Below, in pieces: positions 9,348-17,182 of a stretch of DNA of 64,000 nt (position 1 is the stretch's first letter; each line of letters opens with the position of its first letter). A program made the translations under genes and the position numbers. Origin of the DNA: Promethearchaeota archaeon (lineage in GTDB: Archaea; Asgardarchaeota; Lokiarchaeia; Sigyniarchaeales; SOKP01); assembly GCA_016840085.1 (NCBI GenBank), contig JAEOTA010000012.1, positions 124,001 through 188,000 of the forward strand. Direction: 5' to 3'. The notes under the pieces were generated by a model. It saw nothing but the letters and a program-made list of their open reading frames with translations, was not told where the DNA came from and did not search any database.

Positions 9348-9441
9348 TTTGTTATTCCTCTAACTTGAATAATTTTTCCTCATAATACATCAACATTTCA
9401 TAAAACCAGAGATACTTATCCTTATATTCGCCCCGATCTAA

Positions 9442-9642
9442 TTATGCGAGGACAATATACATCGTATCGGCATAATACACTTTTCTTTTCCATTTTCTTA
9501 CTTTTTTCGCGTTATATTTACGCGTTTCCGAAGGATCAGTCATATATCCTCTTTCTGAGCCACAATGACTACATTCAAATCTCTGGTTCTCGCCAACCCA
9601 AGTAAGTTTATAGCAGTTATGACATTTCCATAAATTTTTCAT
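9442..9642 (-). CDS. zinc-ribbon small protein
   Basis: 66 aa. CHNCYKL and CSHCGSE (residues about 7-30) form a four-cysteine zinc ribbon, followed by a basic segment (KKVRKWKRKVYY). It may bind nucleic acid. It lies 4 nt after the 100-aa gene upstream. After its TAA the same frame continues without a stop for 29 codons (to 9352), reading EYKDKYLWFYEMLMYYEEK, which looks coding but has no start of its own. Confidence 0.6.
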   Translation of the reverse strand: MKNLWKCHNCYKLTWVGENQRFECSHCGSERGYMTDPSETRKYNAKKVRKWKRKVYYADTMYIVLA

Positions 9643-9646
9643 TTAT

Positions 9647-9949
9647 CTAACCGAAAGGGTCATTTTTTTTATTATAAAATTTAAGCAAAATCGTATTCTT
9701 AGTATCAAGGTTATTGAAATATCTCGATTTGAAATTATAGGTAAGGAACAATTTTAAAAACTGTTGAGAACTCTCTAATTTAGCCTCATACCCAGAATTA
9801 CATTTTTCAAAAACCAGACCTGTATTTTCTGTAATATGGTCTATTGCGGCAGAATTAATATTTTTAGCAAGGATAAAGACTTTGGGTAAATCTATGGTAT
9901 ATTCCCTTCCATTTCCATTAATTAATTCTATTTTTTCTGGATTTTCCAT
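9647..9949 (-). CDS. hypothetical protein (100 aa)
   Basis: Starts MENPEKIELINGNGREY and ends in KKNDPFG. Mixed alpha/beta composition with no recognised motif. Member of the 10464-to-9003 leftward operon, 33 nt after the tandem-HTH gene and 4 nt before the zinc-ribbon gene. Function unknown. Confidence 0.5.
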   Translation of the reverse strand: MENPEKIELINGNGREYTIDLPKVFILAKNINSAAIDHITENTGLVFEKCNSGYEAKLESSQQFLKLFLTYNFKSRYFNNLDTKNTILLKFYNKKNDPFG

Positions 9950-9982
9950 TTTAATACACTTACTTCCAAATATTAAAATTTA

Positions 9983-10297
9983 TTAAAACAGTTTTGTAAT
10001 CCCGAATCTTCTCAGCCATCGCTCGATTGTACCGAAATATACACCTTGATTATCTGCAATTTCTTGCCTTGACTTATTTTTGACCACATATTCATTATAA
10101 AGCCATTCCTTATTTCGATAGTCGAAATGAGTTTGGATTTTTTTATGGAGCTTGAATTTAGAAACCCATGATTGAATAGTTCCAATGCTCGCGTCACATT
10201 TTTTTGCTATATCTTTAAGAAATAGATTATTTGTAATATATTGTTCCGTGAGCCATTCTTTATTTCTATATGTTGATTCTGAAAGATCTGTACTCAT
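9983..10297 (-). CDS. tandem helix-turn-helix protein
   Basis: 104 aa made of two similar units of about 45 residues. Each begins YRNKEWL (residues about 10 and 60), followed by an HTH with KDIAKKCDASIGTIQSWV or RQEIADNQGVYFGTIERWL. The units resemble homeodomain-like HTH motifs of resolvases and mobile-element regulators. It probably binds DNA at a repeated site. Its ATG overlaps the TGA of the RHH-like gene upstream (ATGA), so the two are coupled. Confidence 0.7.
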   Translation of the reverse strand: MSTDLSESTYRNKEWLTEQYITNNLFLKDIAKKCDASIGTIQSWVSKFKLHKKIQTHFDYRNKEWLYNEYVVKNKSRQEIADNQGVYFGTIERWLRRFGITKLF

Positions 10298-10464
10298 TTG
10301 TCTTTTTCGCCCTCTTTATCTTTATTTGGTTTTACTAACGTCATAACGAAATCGTGCCAAGAAAGTTTGCCTTTAGCCTTTTTTAACCTTTCATAATCTT
10401 TATTTTCCAGATGGATTAATATTGTCTTTACCAATTTTATGTCTCTCGATATTTTTTTATTCAA
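10294..10464 (-). CDS. ribbon-helix-helix (VapB-like) small protein
   Basis: 56 aa from a TTG at 10464. The order TILIHLENKDYERLKKAKG then SWHDFVMTLV fits the strand-helix-helix pattern of archaeal VapB/CopG antitoxins. No PIN-type toxin is adjacent; the coupled partner is the tandem-HTH gene. It may be the autoregulator of this small-gene operon. TTG is chosen because no other start is in frame. Confidence 0.5.
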   Translation of the reverse strand: MNKKISRDIKLVKTILIHLENKDYERLKKAKGKLSWHDFVMTLVKPNKDKEGEKDK

Positions 10465-10690
10465 TTTTTAGTTAGATAGTTTGATAGATAGAAAGTAATC
10501 ATTTTAGTATATAAATGTATGCTATCTATCATATACTCGCCATATGATCAAAATAAAAAAGATTAAAAAAAAGAAAGTTAGGAATTAATTATGTTATCTA
10601 ATTTACTTTTTGTGTTATTTTTCGCGAAAAAGATATAGATTTATATACTAAAATTCTGATAAAATTGTAAGAAAAATATATGACTCTTGT

Positions 10691-10972
10691 ATGAATATGG
10701 GATGTAAACGAAATTTTGAAACTTTCAAAACACTACTCACAGAAGAAGCATTAAGGATTGTTTTAGATAAGAACAACTATATTAATTCTCAAAAATGTGC
10801 CATCTGTGGTGAAATCGACCCTTGTGGCTTTTTTAAACGTTTCCATTTATATTTATATGAAAATACGGACCGCTTTATTACACTCCATTCTAAATGTGTA
10901 TTCAGAGAAGGTATTTATGAGTCATTGGATGATCTTTTGCAAAATTTTCAATATATTACGTATATAGATTAA
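10691..10972 (+). CDS. zinc-binding hypothetical protein (93 aa)
   Basis: CAICGEIDPC (residues about 37-46) and HSKC (about 67-70) could together bind zinc. The N-terminus may start at either of two close methionines. No family recognised. It is divergent from the RHH/HTH operon across a 226-bp AT-rich region, with TATA-like sequence near 10640-10650. Confidence 0.5.
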   Translation: MNMGCKRNFETFKTLLTEEALRIVLDKNNYINSQKCAICGEIDPCGFFKRFHLYLYENTDRFITLHSKCVFREGIYESLDDLLQNFQYITYID

Positions 10973-11094
10973 ATCATATTTATGAATCAAAAATATCATT
11001 TTATCAGGGGTAGCTTTTTCGTTTACATTTAACATTACTTAGAATAGGATCTAAAGCATAAACAAAATAAAAGATAATTTATGGGGGTTTTTTA

Positions 11095-11187
11095 ATGTTT
11101 AGAGAGACAAAATTATATGACTTGATTCCCTTCGCGAATCAAGGACATTTCTCTAATTATTTAATTATTGGAACACCGGCAAAATAA
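11095..11187 (+). CDS. possible 30-aa protein
   Basis: ATG at 11095 preceded by GGGGG at 11083-11087; ends in TAA 18 nt before the next gene. Contains a DNA palindrome, CTTGATTC with GAATCAAG, around 11120-11140. The palindrome may be the real function and the frame accidental. Confidence 0.3.
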   Translation: MFRETKLYDLIPFANQGHFSNYLIIGTPAK

Positions 11188-11204
11188 GGATTAGTGAATA
11201 AAAT

Positions 11205-11483
11205 ATGATAATTATAGAATATAGGATAAAAGAACAGAAATTAAAGCAAGAATATAATTTAGAGAATATATGGGAAAGAAGATTATTGGTTAGCTTTCTG
11301 AACACAGCAATTAAGGATGATAATAAAGAAATCCTAGATGTTTATTTAAAGGAAGAAGCTACTCCAACTATAGAGATTATAGATCATGCACCTGTTAAAA
11401 ATACTATACTCCCAAGCCATCTACAAGATAGGTTTGATGATATCAAACGAAAATTAAAAAATTACAGGAGTTATAACTCATAA
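11205..11483 (+). CDS. hypothetical protein (92 aa)
   Basis: Starts MIIIEYRIKEQKLKQEYN; charged, helical, with a basic C-terminus (RFDDIKRKLKNYRSY). No motif recognised. Its end overlaps the end of the convergent gene by 6 nt. Weak start context. Confidence 0.45.
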   Translation: MIIIEYRIKEQKLKQEYNLENIWERRLLVSFLNTAIKDDNKEILDVYLKEEATPTIEIIDHAPVKNTILPSHLQDRFDDIKRKLKNYRSYNS

Positions 11484-11762
11484 ACCAAGATTCTCGATTT
11501 TGAATCTCATCAAATTGATCTGATAATACAGAAACTTACCATCTTTTACAGGTCTTAGAAAACCTTTCTCTACATAATCGTTTAAAGATTTAAAAAACTT
11601 CTTTTTTTTATAATTATTCCTTGTTTTGAATTTGAAGAGCTTATAGATGTGTTCGGGCTTTATTATTAAGAGGTTGACGTTTTTTAAATAATGTAAGAAA
11701 TCTAACACATTCTTATTAATTTTTTTCGACTCTAATAGCTGTTGTTTTATCGAAATCAACAA
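11478..11762 (-). CDS. small winged-helix-like protein
   Basis: 94 aa, very basic. The C-terminal half, with KKKFFKSLNDYVEKGFLRPVKDGKFLYYQI, resembles the recognition helix and wing of a wHTH domain, but the N-terminal helices are not typical. A DNA-binding role is an inference. Confidence 0.4.
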   Translation of the reverse strand: MLISIKQQLLESKKINKNVLDFLHYLKNVNLLIIKPEHIYKLFKFKTRNNYKKKKFFKSLNDYVEKGFLRPVKDGKFLYYQINLMRFKIENLGL

Positions 11763-11786
11763 ACACCCTTTTTTAGAAAAATATTT

Positions 11787-12089
11787 TTATTCTATAATAA
11801 TTTGTTTAATAAGATTATTACAGCATTCCCAATATAAGAGAGGATCAATCTTATTGCCGTAAAGAATGGGAACGGGTTTGCAATGTGAAAGAAGCTTAGG
11901 TTCGATAGCGGTATAACTGATTTTTATCATTAATCCCACTATGTCCGCAAACAAACCACATGTAGAAAAAATAGACAATAACCGACAAAATAGTTGCCCC
12001 TCATTAAGATTGAATGAAGTAAACCAATAAAAACTATAAACCAAGCGGTTTAAATTCTTATATACAGATATATAATACCACAAAATCAA
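11787..12089 (-). CDS. doubtful ORF, possibly coding
   Basis: 100 codons with 5 cysteines and a hydrophobic centre; reads CNNLIKQIIIE at the end. Start and composition are weak, and no homologous motif is seen. It fills a 363-bp gap. The alternative is that the gap is non-coding and holds the promoter of the secreted hydrolase. Confidence 0.25.
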   Translation of the reverse strand: MILWYYISVYKNLNRLVYSFYWFTSFNLNEGQLFCRLLSIFSTCGLFADIVGLMIKISYTAIEPKLLSHCKPVPILYGNKIDPLLYWECCNNLIKQIIIE

Positions 12090-12125
12090 TAGAATTTAAA
12101 CACCATTTATTAGGTAATTAGAACA

Positions 12126-13355
12126 ATGCATTTACAAAAAAAGTCATTTATATTGATCTTTATTGTGGTTATAACTGCTAGTACTGGATTAATTTCCTTT
12201 TCTACCGCATGTAATAACAGTGATAACAATACTAATTATGCTGAGTGGCGCGTCTCTAATAATCAACCATATCTATATGCAAAAGCAGACGATTATTATA
12301 CTCTCGGTTATTTAGAAGGTCAGAACTTAGCATTTCAAACCGCATGGATGAAATTAATGATCATGCTTCAGGCTCAAGAGCTTGGTCTCTCATATGATAT
12401 AGCCGTGTATTATTCGTTAGAGTATCTTGATTATATCCCTGAAGAATATATACTTGAAATACAAGGAATTGCCGATGCAATTGATGTTGTATATGTTCCA
12501 TTTATGGGTCAGCTATATGAAATATCAATTGATTTTATGGATGTTCTAGCTCAAAATTGCTTCTGGGACATCTATTATGGCAAGATTATTCCTATACTCA
12601 CAGGATATCCTCAACCACCCTTGATCGTTGGGGGTTGTACCGGTATTGCCTCAAAAACAAGGAGTTCTACTGTATTAGGACAGACTCTTGATTTTTCACT
12701 TCTTATGCAACCTACAGCCTCTTGGGTATATACCAAAATCAATGGAAAGAAAGCCTTCTCATTTAGATTGGGAAGCATGTTAGCTATGGGGGGTGTTAAT
12801 AGATATGGTATATCGGTTTCAGTTAACTTACTCGAAGTGCTTAATGTAGGATGTGCAGGAAAACCTCTTTCAATAGTGTATAGGGACGTATTAGAAAACG
12901 CTAATACTGTAAGAAAAGCTGAGAATATTATACTTACAAACGATTTCACACTAGGTTGGAATTATATTATAAGAGGAATAAGTTCTATAGTAGCAATCGA
13001 GACAATTCCAAACGCTTATAGTATTGAAAGAGTGAAACGAAATCAGTATGCTTTTGATGCCAATATCTACGAAAATGAACTATTTAAAATGTTTATGATC
13101 TTTCCTACTAAATATGTTGAACGCTATAACAGAGTATCTGAGCTATGTCAAACCTATAGTCAGGACGGACGATTAACCTATAAAGACATATCCGAAATAT
13201 ACACAGATTCATTAATCTCACGGAGATTTACCTCACCAGATCCTTTAAGTGTAGGTACAGTAGGCTTTTTCTTTGTCAGAGGCATACGGAGTGTATACTT
13301 CGGCTTAGGAAATCCCGCAGACTCACCTTTAGGAGTTATAACCAGATTTAACTAA
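12126..13355 (+). CDS. secreted Ntn-hydrolase of the C45 / acyl-transferase type
   Basis: 409 aa. The N-terminus has a basic start, a hydrophobic stretch (residues 8-25) and FSTAC, a plausible signal sequence. GYLEGQNLAFQ (about 58-70) matches the early helix of C45 proteins. GGCTGIAS (about 168-175) holds the candidate nucleophile Cys, followed by TVLGQTLDF like the family's GRNFDF region. C45 and choloylglycine-hydrolase-type enzymes cleave amide bonds after self-processing at this Cys. It is probably extracellular. A single gene; AGGTAATTAG precedes the start. Substrate unknown. Confidence 0.68.
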   Translation: MHLQKKSFILIFIVVITASTGLISFSTACNNSDNNTNYAEWRVSNNQPYLYAKADDYYTLGYLEGQNLAFQTAWMKLMIMLQAQELGLSYDIAVYYSLEYLDYIPEEYILEIQGIADAIDVVYVPFMGQLYEISIDFMDVLAQNCFWDIYYGKIIPILTGYPQPPLIVGGCTGIASKTRSSTVLGQTLDFSLLMQPTASWVYTKINGKKAFSFRLGSMLAMGGVNRYGISVSVNLLEVLNVGCAGKPLSIVYRDVLENANTVRKAENIILTNDFTLGWNYIIRGISSIVAIETIPNAYSIERVKRNQYAFDANIYENELFKMFMIFPTKYVERYNRVSELCQTYSQDGRLTYKDISEIYTDSLISRRFTSPDPLSVGTVGFFFVRGIRSVYFGLGNPADSPLGVITRFN

Positions 13356-13467
13356 GAATTAAATATGATTTGGGATTTCTAAAATCTTAAATCCTTTTTT
13401 TTTATTTATTATTACTTTCTCAGGAGAAAAATTGAGATTATTAAAGTAATCTTATAACTATATAATA

Positions 13468-13575
13468 ATGTCTGATATAGAAGAAATAATCAAATTCAAA
13501 AATCAAATATCTGATTTTTGTAAGAACTATCGTCAAGAAAAAGGTGATTGTTATAATTGCCCTTTATTAATTTAA
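13468..13575 (+). CDS. 35-aa cysteine-containing small protein
   Basis: Reads MSDIEEIIKFKNQISDF, then C-x9-C-x2-C and PLLI. It could bind one metal. It overlaps the end of the convergent transglutaminase-like gene by 9 nt. Small size, but the composition looks coding. Confidence 0.4.
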   Translation: MSDIEEIIKFKNQISDFCKNYRQEKGDCYNCPLLI

Positions 13576-14775
13576 TTTCATTTTTTTTAACTCTACTCTT
13601 TTTTTTAAATTCCTTTTTTTGATGATATAATGAACAACTATGAAATAGAAAAACATAATTCCTACCACGCTCATTGTAGTAATCGGGATAAGATCCTCAA
13701 AATCGAACTCATTAGAACCTTTAATGACTGATATTACCGTTATTTTAATCTTGTAATCTATTTTTAAATCAAAAGAAGAAGAATAAAAAGGTGTTGTGAA
13801 AAAACTATATAAAGTGAGATTGTCAGGGAAAAAAAATCTTGAGCCGATGACTTCAGTAAATCGAAGATAATCGATTGTGTTAAAATAATCAAAATATTCT
13901 CCGTGCCACGTGGGATCACATTGAATCCACCCAATATTATTGATATAATACTCTACCCATGCATGCCTCATAATATCTTTATTGGTATAACTCCACACGT
14001 CTCCGACTTTTGGTTTCAGAGTTGGATCATTAGATACCAAGAATCCTATCACACGTCTAGCGGGAATTCCTTGTATCCTTAATAATGTCACTAATAAACT
14101 TGAGAATTCTGAACAATCACCCTTTCTATTTCGATATGTCCAACTAGCCCCTTTATCTCCTTTGTGAATTTCATAAGTTATAGATTGACTAACCCAGTTG
14201 AATATCTTTTTAGCTTTCTCAATGGGATTATCGGTTGACCCAACTATACTATGTGAAGCCTTTATCAGTTCAGGATCATTTATATTATAGAGCTGATCTG
14301 GTTTTCTACAATATAATTCAAATATCTTAGTGGAATAATCATAAGGAAGTATATCTTTTTCGTGAATATTGAATTTTACTTTGCTCAATCGTATTTTATA
14401 TTGATATTTCATAGAGATTTTATCATATTGATATAAAACCATTTTCATATAATCAAAAGTATTCGAATAATTATCATTATAAGTCGAGAGCGATTTAAGA
14501 TTTTTTTCAGAAGGCATTATGAAATTCTTTAACTGAGATTCTTGGTATGGGGTTTTATTATTAAGTCGAGCACATTTTAGATAGAGAGGAAAAACCGAAT
14601 CTTCATTATCTATAGAAAAATCCATTTCAACTCTGTAATCAACGCTATTTTGGATAATACCTGAGTTTCCAAGTGTGCTTTCATCATTCAAGGAAAAGAA
14701 AGTTAAAAAGCTAATATTAAACAGAATGCAATTTAGTAGTATTGTTAAGAATAAGAAAAATTCTTTAAATCGCAT
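13567..14775 (-). CDS. membrane-anchored transglutaminase-like cysteine protease family protein
   Basis: 402 aa. N-terminal hydrophobic segment (residues 5-28) and C-terminal membrane helix (about 365-385) followed by KKRNLKKR. The catalytic core is visible: GDCSEFSSLLVTLLR (Cys about 219), RHAWVEYYINNIGW (His about 271) and CDPTW (Asp about 285). These form the transglutaminase-like Cys-His-Asp triad. The domain would lie outside the cell, held by the C-terminal helix. Archaeal members may cut or cross-link surface proteins. It is convergent with the secreted hydrolase, but no functional link is shown. Confidence 0.75.
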   Translation of the reverse strand: MRFKEFFLFLTILLNCILFNISFLTFFSLNDESTLGNSGIIQNSVDYRVEMDFSIDNEDSVFPLYLKCARLNNKTPYQESQLKNFIMPSEKNLKSLSTYNDNYSNTFDYMKMVLYQYDKISMKYQYKIRLSKVKFNIHEKDILPYDYSTKIFELYCRKPDQLYNINDPELIKASHSIVGSTDNPIEKAKKIFNWVSQSITYEIHKGDKGASWTYRNRKGDCSEFSSLLVTLLRIQGIPARRVIGFLVSNDPTLKPKVGDVWSYTNKDIMRHAWVEYYINNIGWIQCDPTWHGEYFDYFNTIDYLRFTEVIGSRFFFPDNLTLYSFFTTPFYSSSFDLKIDYKIKITVISVIKGSNEFDFEDLIPITTMSVVGIMFFYFIVVHYIIKKRNLKKRVELKKMKLN

Positions 14776-14830
14776 ACCATATTTTACGCGATTTCCTATT
14801 TAAACCCCTAAATTTTAAGAGATGTAGATC

Positions 14831-15388
14831 TTAACTATTTTCCATCTTTTTTCTCTTTCTATATTCTTTTTGGTATTGTTTCTTCTTTTCTTTGTTCTTT
14901 TGATAATACTCTTTTTGATAAGTCAATATTTTCTCTCTATTTTTATCTCTGTATTCTTTGTCGTATTCAGCTTTTTTCTCTGTATTTCCTTTAATATATT
15001 TCGCTATACGTTCCTTATTTTTTTGGTAGTATTCTCTAAAGTAAGCCTTTCGTTTTTGGTAATAATTATTCTTTCGTTGCCTATATTTTTTTTGTTGTTT
15101 TAAGATTTTTTCCCTATTTTCTCGATAATTCTTTTTAGCACTTTCGAGTAGTTTTTTCCTGTTTTGTTGGTAATATTTTTTATTGTACTCTTTCTGATAT
15201 TTTTCTGTTTTTTCCCTATTCCGTTCTTTATAGTCTTTCGTAAATTCATATGCACATTTTTTACAATAATAATTTAATCCATCTTTAGTGCTAGCTCTTT
15301 GGCAAAAATAATCTAAGGTCGTGGGATATAATTTCTTACAACCGCTACATCGTTTTTTGTTTTCCTTTGGTTGAATCGGCAAATCCAA
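14831..15388 (-). CDS. zinc-finger protein with Lys/Tyr-rich repeat tail
   Basis: 185 aa. CSGCKKLYP (residues 14-22) and CKKCAYEF (about 42-49) make one zinc site, with a spacing seen in phage and giant-virus endonuclease-associated proteins. The rest is a strongly basic helical repeat with units like YYQKNKEK. It would bind nucleic acids non-specifically. No catalytic HNH residues are seen. Probably derived from a mobile element. Confidence 0.6.
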   Translation of the reverse strand: MDLPIQPKENKKRCSGCKKLYPTTLDYFCQRASTKDGLNYYCKKCAYEFTKDYKERNREKTEKYQKEYNKKYYQQNRKKLLESAKKNYRENREKILKQQKKYRQRKNNYYQKRKAYFREYYQKNKERIAKYIKGNTEKKAEYDKEYRDKNREKILTYQKEYYQKNKEKKKQYQKEYRKRKKMENS

Positions 15389-15555
15389 TATATATTATTC
15401 TTTATTTATAGAATTCAAAAGAACTAATAAAAACAAACCATTTTTTTAGTTTTTTATTGAATTCATATGTTTTATATCAGAAAAGAAAAAACCGTGCTTA
15501 AAGACCCCTATATTTAAGTTCATATTCGATCTGTTAAGGACTTGTTTTATGAATT

Positions 15556-15822
15556 ATGAATAATAGGACTTTTAATTCTATTTTTAAATCTGAAATTGAT
15601 AATAAAGTGGGATATTTAAATTCCTTAATTATTCAGTTCAAAAAATATAATTTTTCTATATTTGAACAATGTAGGAAAGCGAAAATTAGCAAAAGTGGAA
15701 TTGCTCGTATTTTAAATATATGTATATAGACACTATACCGACGATTATATGATCATGAAAATGAATATCAAGAAATTGAACAGAACTTAATAGAAAGTGA
15801 AGAAAATGAGCAAAAAATATAG
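15556..15822 (+). pseudogene. HTH protein gene with in-frame TAG
   Basis: ATG at 15556, reading through 57 codons to TAG at 15727-15729, then 30 more codons in the same frame to TAG at 15822. The part around the stop reads KISKSGIARILNICI, stop, TLYRRLYDHENEY, which together would be one HTH (turn and recognition helix). The stop therefore cuts the recognition helix. It could be a pseudogene, a readthrough product, or an amber codon that is decoded. The final stop is also TAG, which argues against general recoding. Confidence 0.5.
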
Positions 15823-15852
15823 TTTTAATATTTATCATGAGGAGCGGCTAAA

Positions 15853-15993
15853 ATGAATTGGGAATATGATTGGTGGTGGTTCCTTCAATGCTATGCAATA
15901 ACCATCTTTAGACCTTTTTATTATATGGAAGAGATTAAAAAGATTAAAAGAAGTAAAAAGCATAAATTAGATATTATTCACAAAGGTGAATAG
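15853..15993 (+). CDS. 46-aa aromatic-rich small protein
   Basis: Starts MNWEYDWWWFLQCYAITIF, followed by a basic tail with KKIKRSKKHK. GAGGAGCGG (about 15839-15847) precedes the ATG at good spacing. The N-terminus could be a short membrane-inserting helix. Its stop overlaps the next frame. Confidence 0.5.
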   Translation: MNWEYDWWWFLQCYAITIFRPFYYMEEIKKIKRSKKHKLDIIHKGE

Positions 15994-16457
15994 AAGTAGC
16001 TGAAGAATTTAAAGTAATACTTGAAAGTCTTAAGAAAGAGCCTGTAGAGAATAAAGTAAATCAGCTTTTTGACGTTATCGAAGGGATGATGCACCTATTC
16101 CTAAAAGTTGTTGAAATGGTAGAGACAAACATTATTAGGTTAGATTCGAAGATAGATGAAAAAATTAAGTTCACAGACACTCAGATTAGGAGACTTGAAT
16201 TGATGGTTAAGGAAGGAGTCAAATCCGAGATTACCAAGAAGACAGAGTCAATAGTAAAGGAAATAAAGCCTGAGATCAGAGATATTGAGCCAAAAATAAA
16301 TCTTGATCAACTTAAACCTCCACCCTCTGTAATTCATGCAAATTCCTCTATGGTTCAACCAAAAGCCTCTACGAATCTCGTAAGCGGTCATGCTTCTATT
16401 CGAGGAGCATTAATAGGAGAATTAAAAGAACTGTTTAAATCGAGAAGAAAAGAATAA
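15990..16457 (+). CDS. coiled-coil protein, start at ATA or internal ATG
   Basis: From ATG at 16086 it is 123 aa, but the frame is open and protein-like (EVAEEFKVILESLKK) back to 15990, where ATA overlaps the TAG of the preceding gene and AAAGGTGA lies directly before. No standard start exists in the extension. Residues to about 100 form a coiled coil rich in Glu/Lys, followed by a linker (KPPPSVIHANSS) and a short C-terminal helix. Looks like a scaffold or regulatory protein. Function unknown. Confidence 0.5.
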   Translation: MEVAEEFKVILESLKKEPVENKVNQLFDVIEGMMHLFLKVVEMVETNIIRLDSKIDEKIKFTDTQIRRLELMVKEGVKSEITKKTESIVKEIKPEIRDIEPKINLDQLKPPPSVIHANSSMVQPKASTNLVSGHASIRGALIGELKELFKSRRKE

Positions 16458-16588
16458 TATCAAATCTTTTAAACCTTTCACTCAATATCCCTTTCGAGCT
16501 GTATTATATAGTTGTTTATTTACTCGTTAATAAAATTATAAGATTAATACTAAGCATTATAAAATATCTTGAAAATATTTCTCTTAGT

Positions 16589-16726
16589 ATGTTTAAAATT
16601 AATTTAGAAATAGAATTTATGAGAAGCCCTAAAGATTTAAAAAAAATAACTTTAGGCTTTGATGACCAAAAAGAATTAACTAAATATGTAGTAAAAAGAG
16701 AAAAGCGATTGGATGAATGGTTATAG
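16589..16726 (+). CDS. 45-aa hypothetical protein; frame open upstream to 16457
   Basis: ATG at 16589 gives 45 aa ending KRLDEWL. The same frame is open back to ATA codons at 16454/16457 that overlap the previous stop, and would add a hydrophobic segment (ELYYIVVYLLVNKI). If that is translated, the product is an 89-aa membrane protein with a non-standard start. The short form is listed as the cautious choice. Confidence 0.4.
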   Translation: MFKINLEIEFMRSPKDLKKITLGFDDQKELTKYVVKREKRLDEWL

Positions 16727-16941
16727 GGCTAACCGATATGCACACAATCACCTTTTTCTTAATTACTATATTACTTTTTTTTTTAAAAATGTTTTTATCA
16801 ATCTATTTCAATCCATTAATATGCATTAAAATCGATATTTTACGGGTTTGTATATCATTTAAGATAAAATAATATATTTAGATGATAAAAAACTGCTATA
16901 GACCTCCTTTTTATATCCTTAAGAAATGATGTTACATTTTA

Positions 16942-17085
16942 ATGAGTATTAAGGAAGATGAAGCTCAAATAAAAAAAGAGCTCATTGAGCATCTGAAGAA
17001 ATATATAAAGCAAGAAGTTAAGGCTCAACTTGAAGAGCTCAAAAACCGATACAGAAAAGAGCTTTCTTATTTTAGTTTTCTTTAG
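16942..17085 (+). CDS. 47-aa helical protein
   Basis: Starts MSIKEDEAQIKKELIEHLKK; one long amphipathic, strongly charged helix. No clear ribosome site. Possibly a small partner of the coiled-coil protein upstream, by position only. Confidence 0.4.
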   Translation: MSIKEDEAQIKKELIEHLKKYIKQEVKAQLEELKNRYRKELSYFSFL

Positions 17086-17098
17086 TTTTTGTTTTCTG

Positions 17099-17182
17099 CT
17101 AATGATTATAACTCCAAATCTCTGTTATATAACTAATTACACCGATTCCTATAAAAGACATTCCTAACTTGTTGATATCCAT
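17099..17182 (-). CDS. possible 27-aa membrane peptide
   Basis: Reads MDINKLGMSFIGIGVISYI, one hydrophobic helix. Convergent with the preceding small gene, with 13 nt between. Weak evidence: size and hydrophobicity only. Confidence 0.25.
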   Translation of the reverse strand: MDINKLGMSFIGIGVISYITEIWSYNH

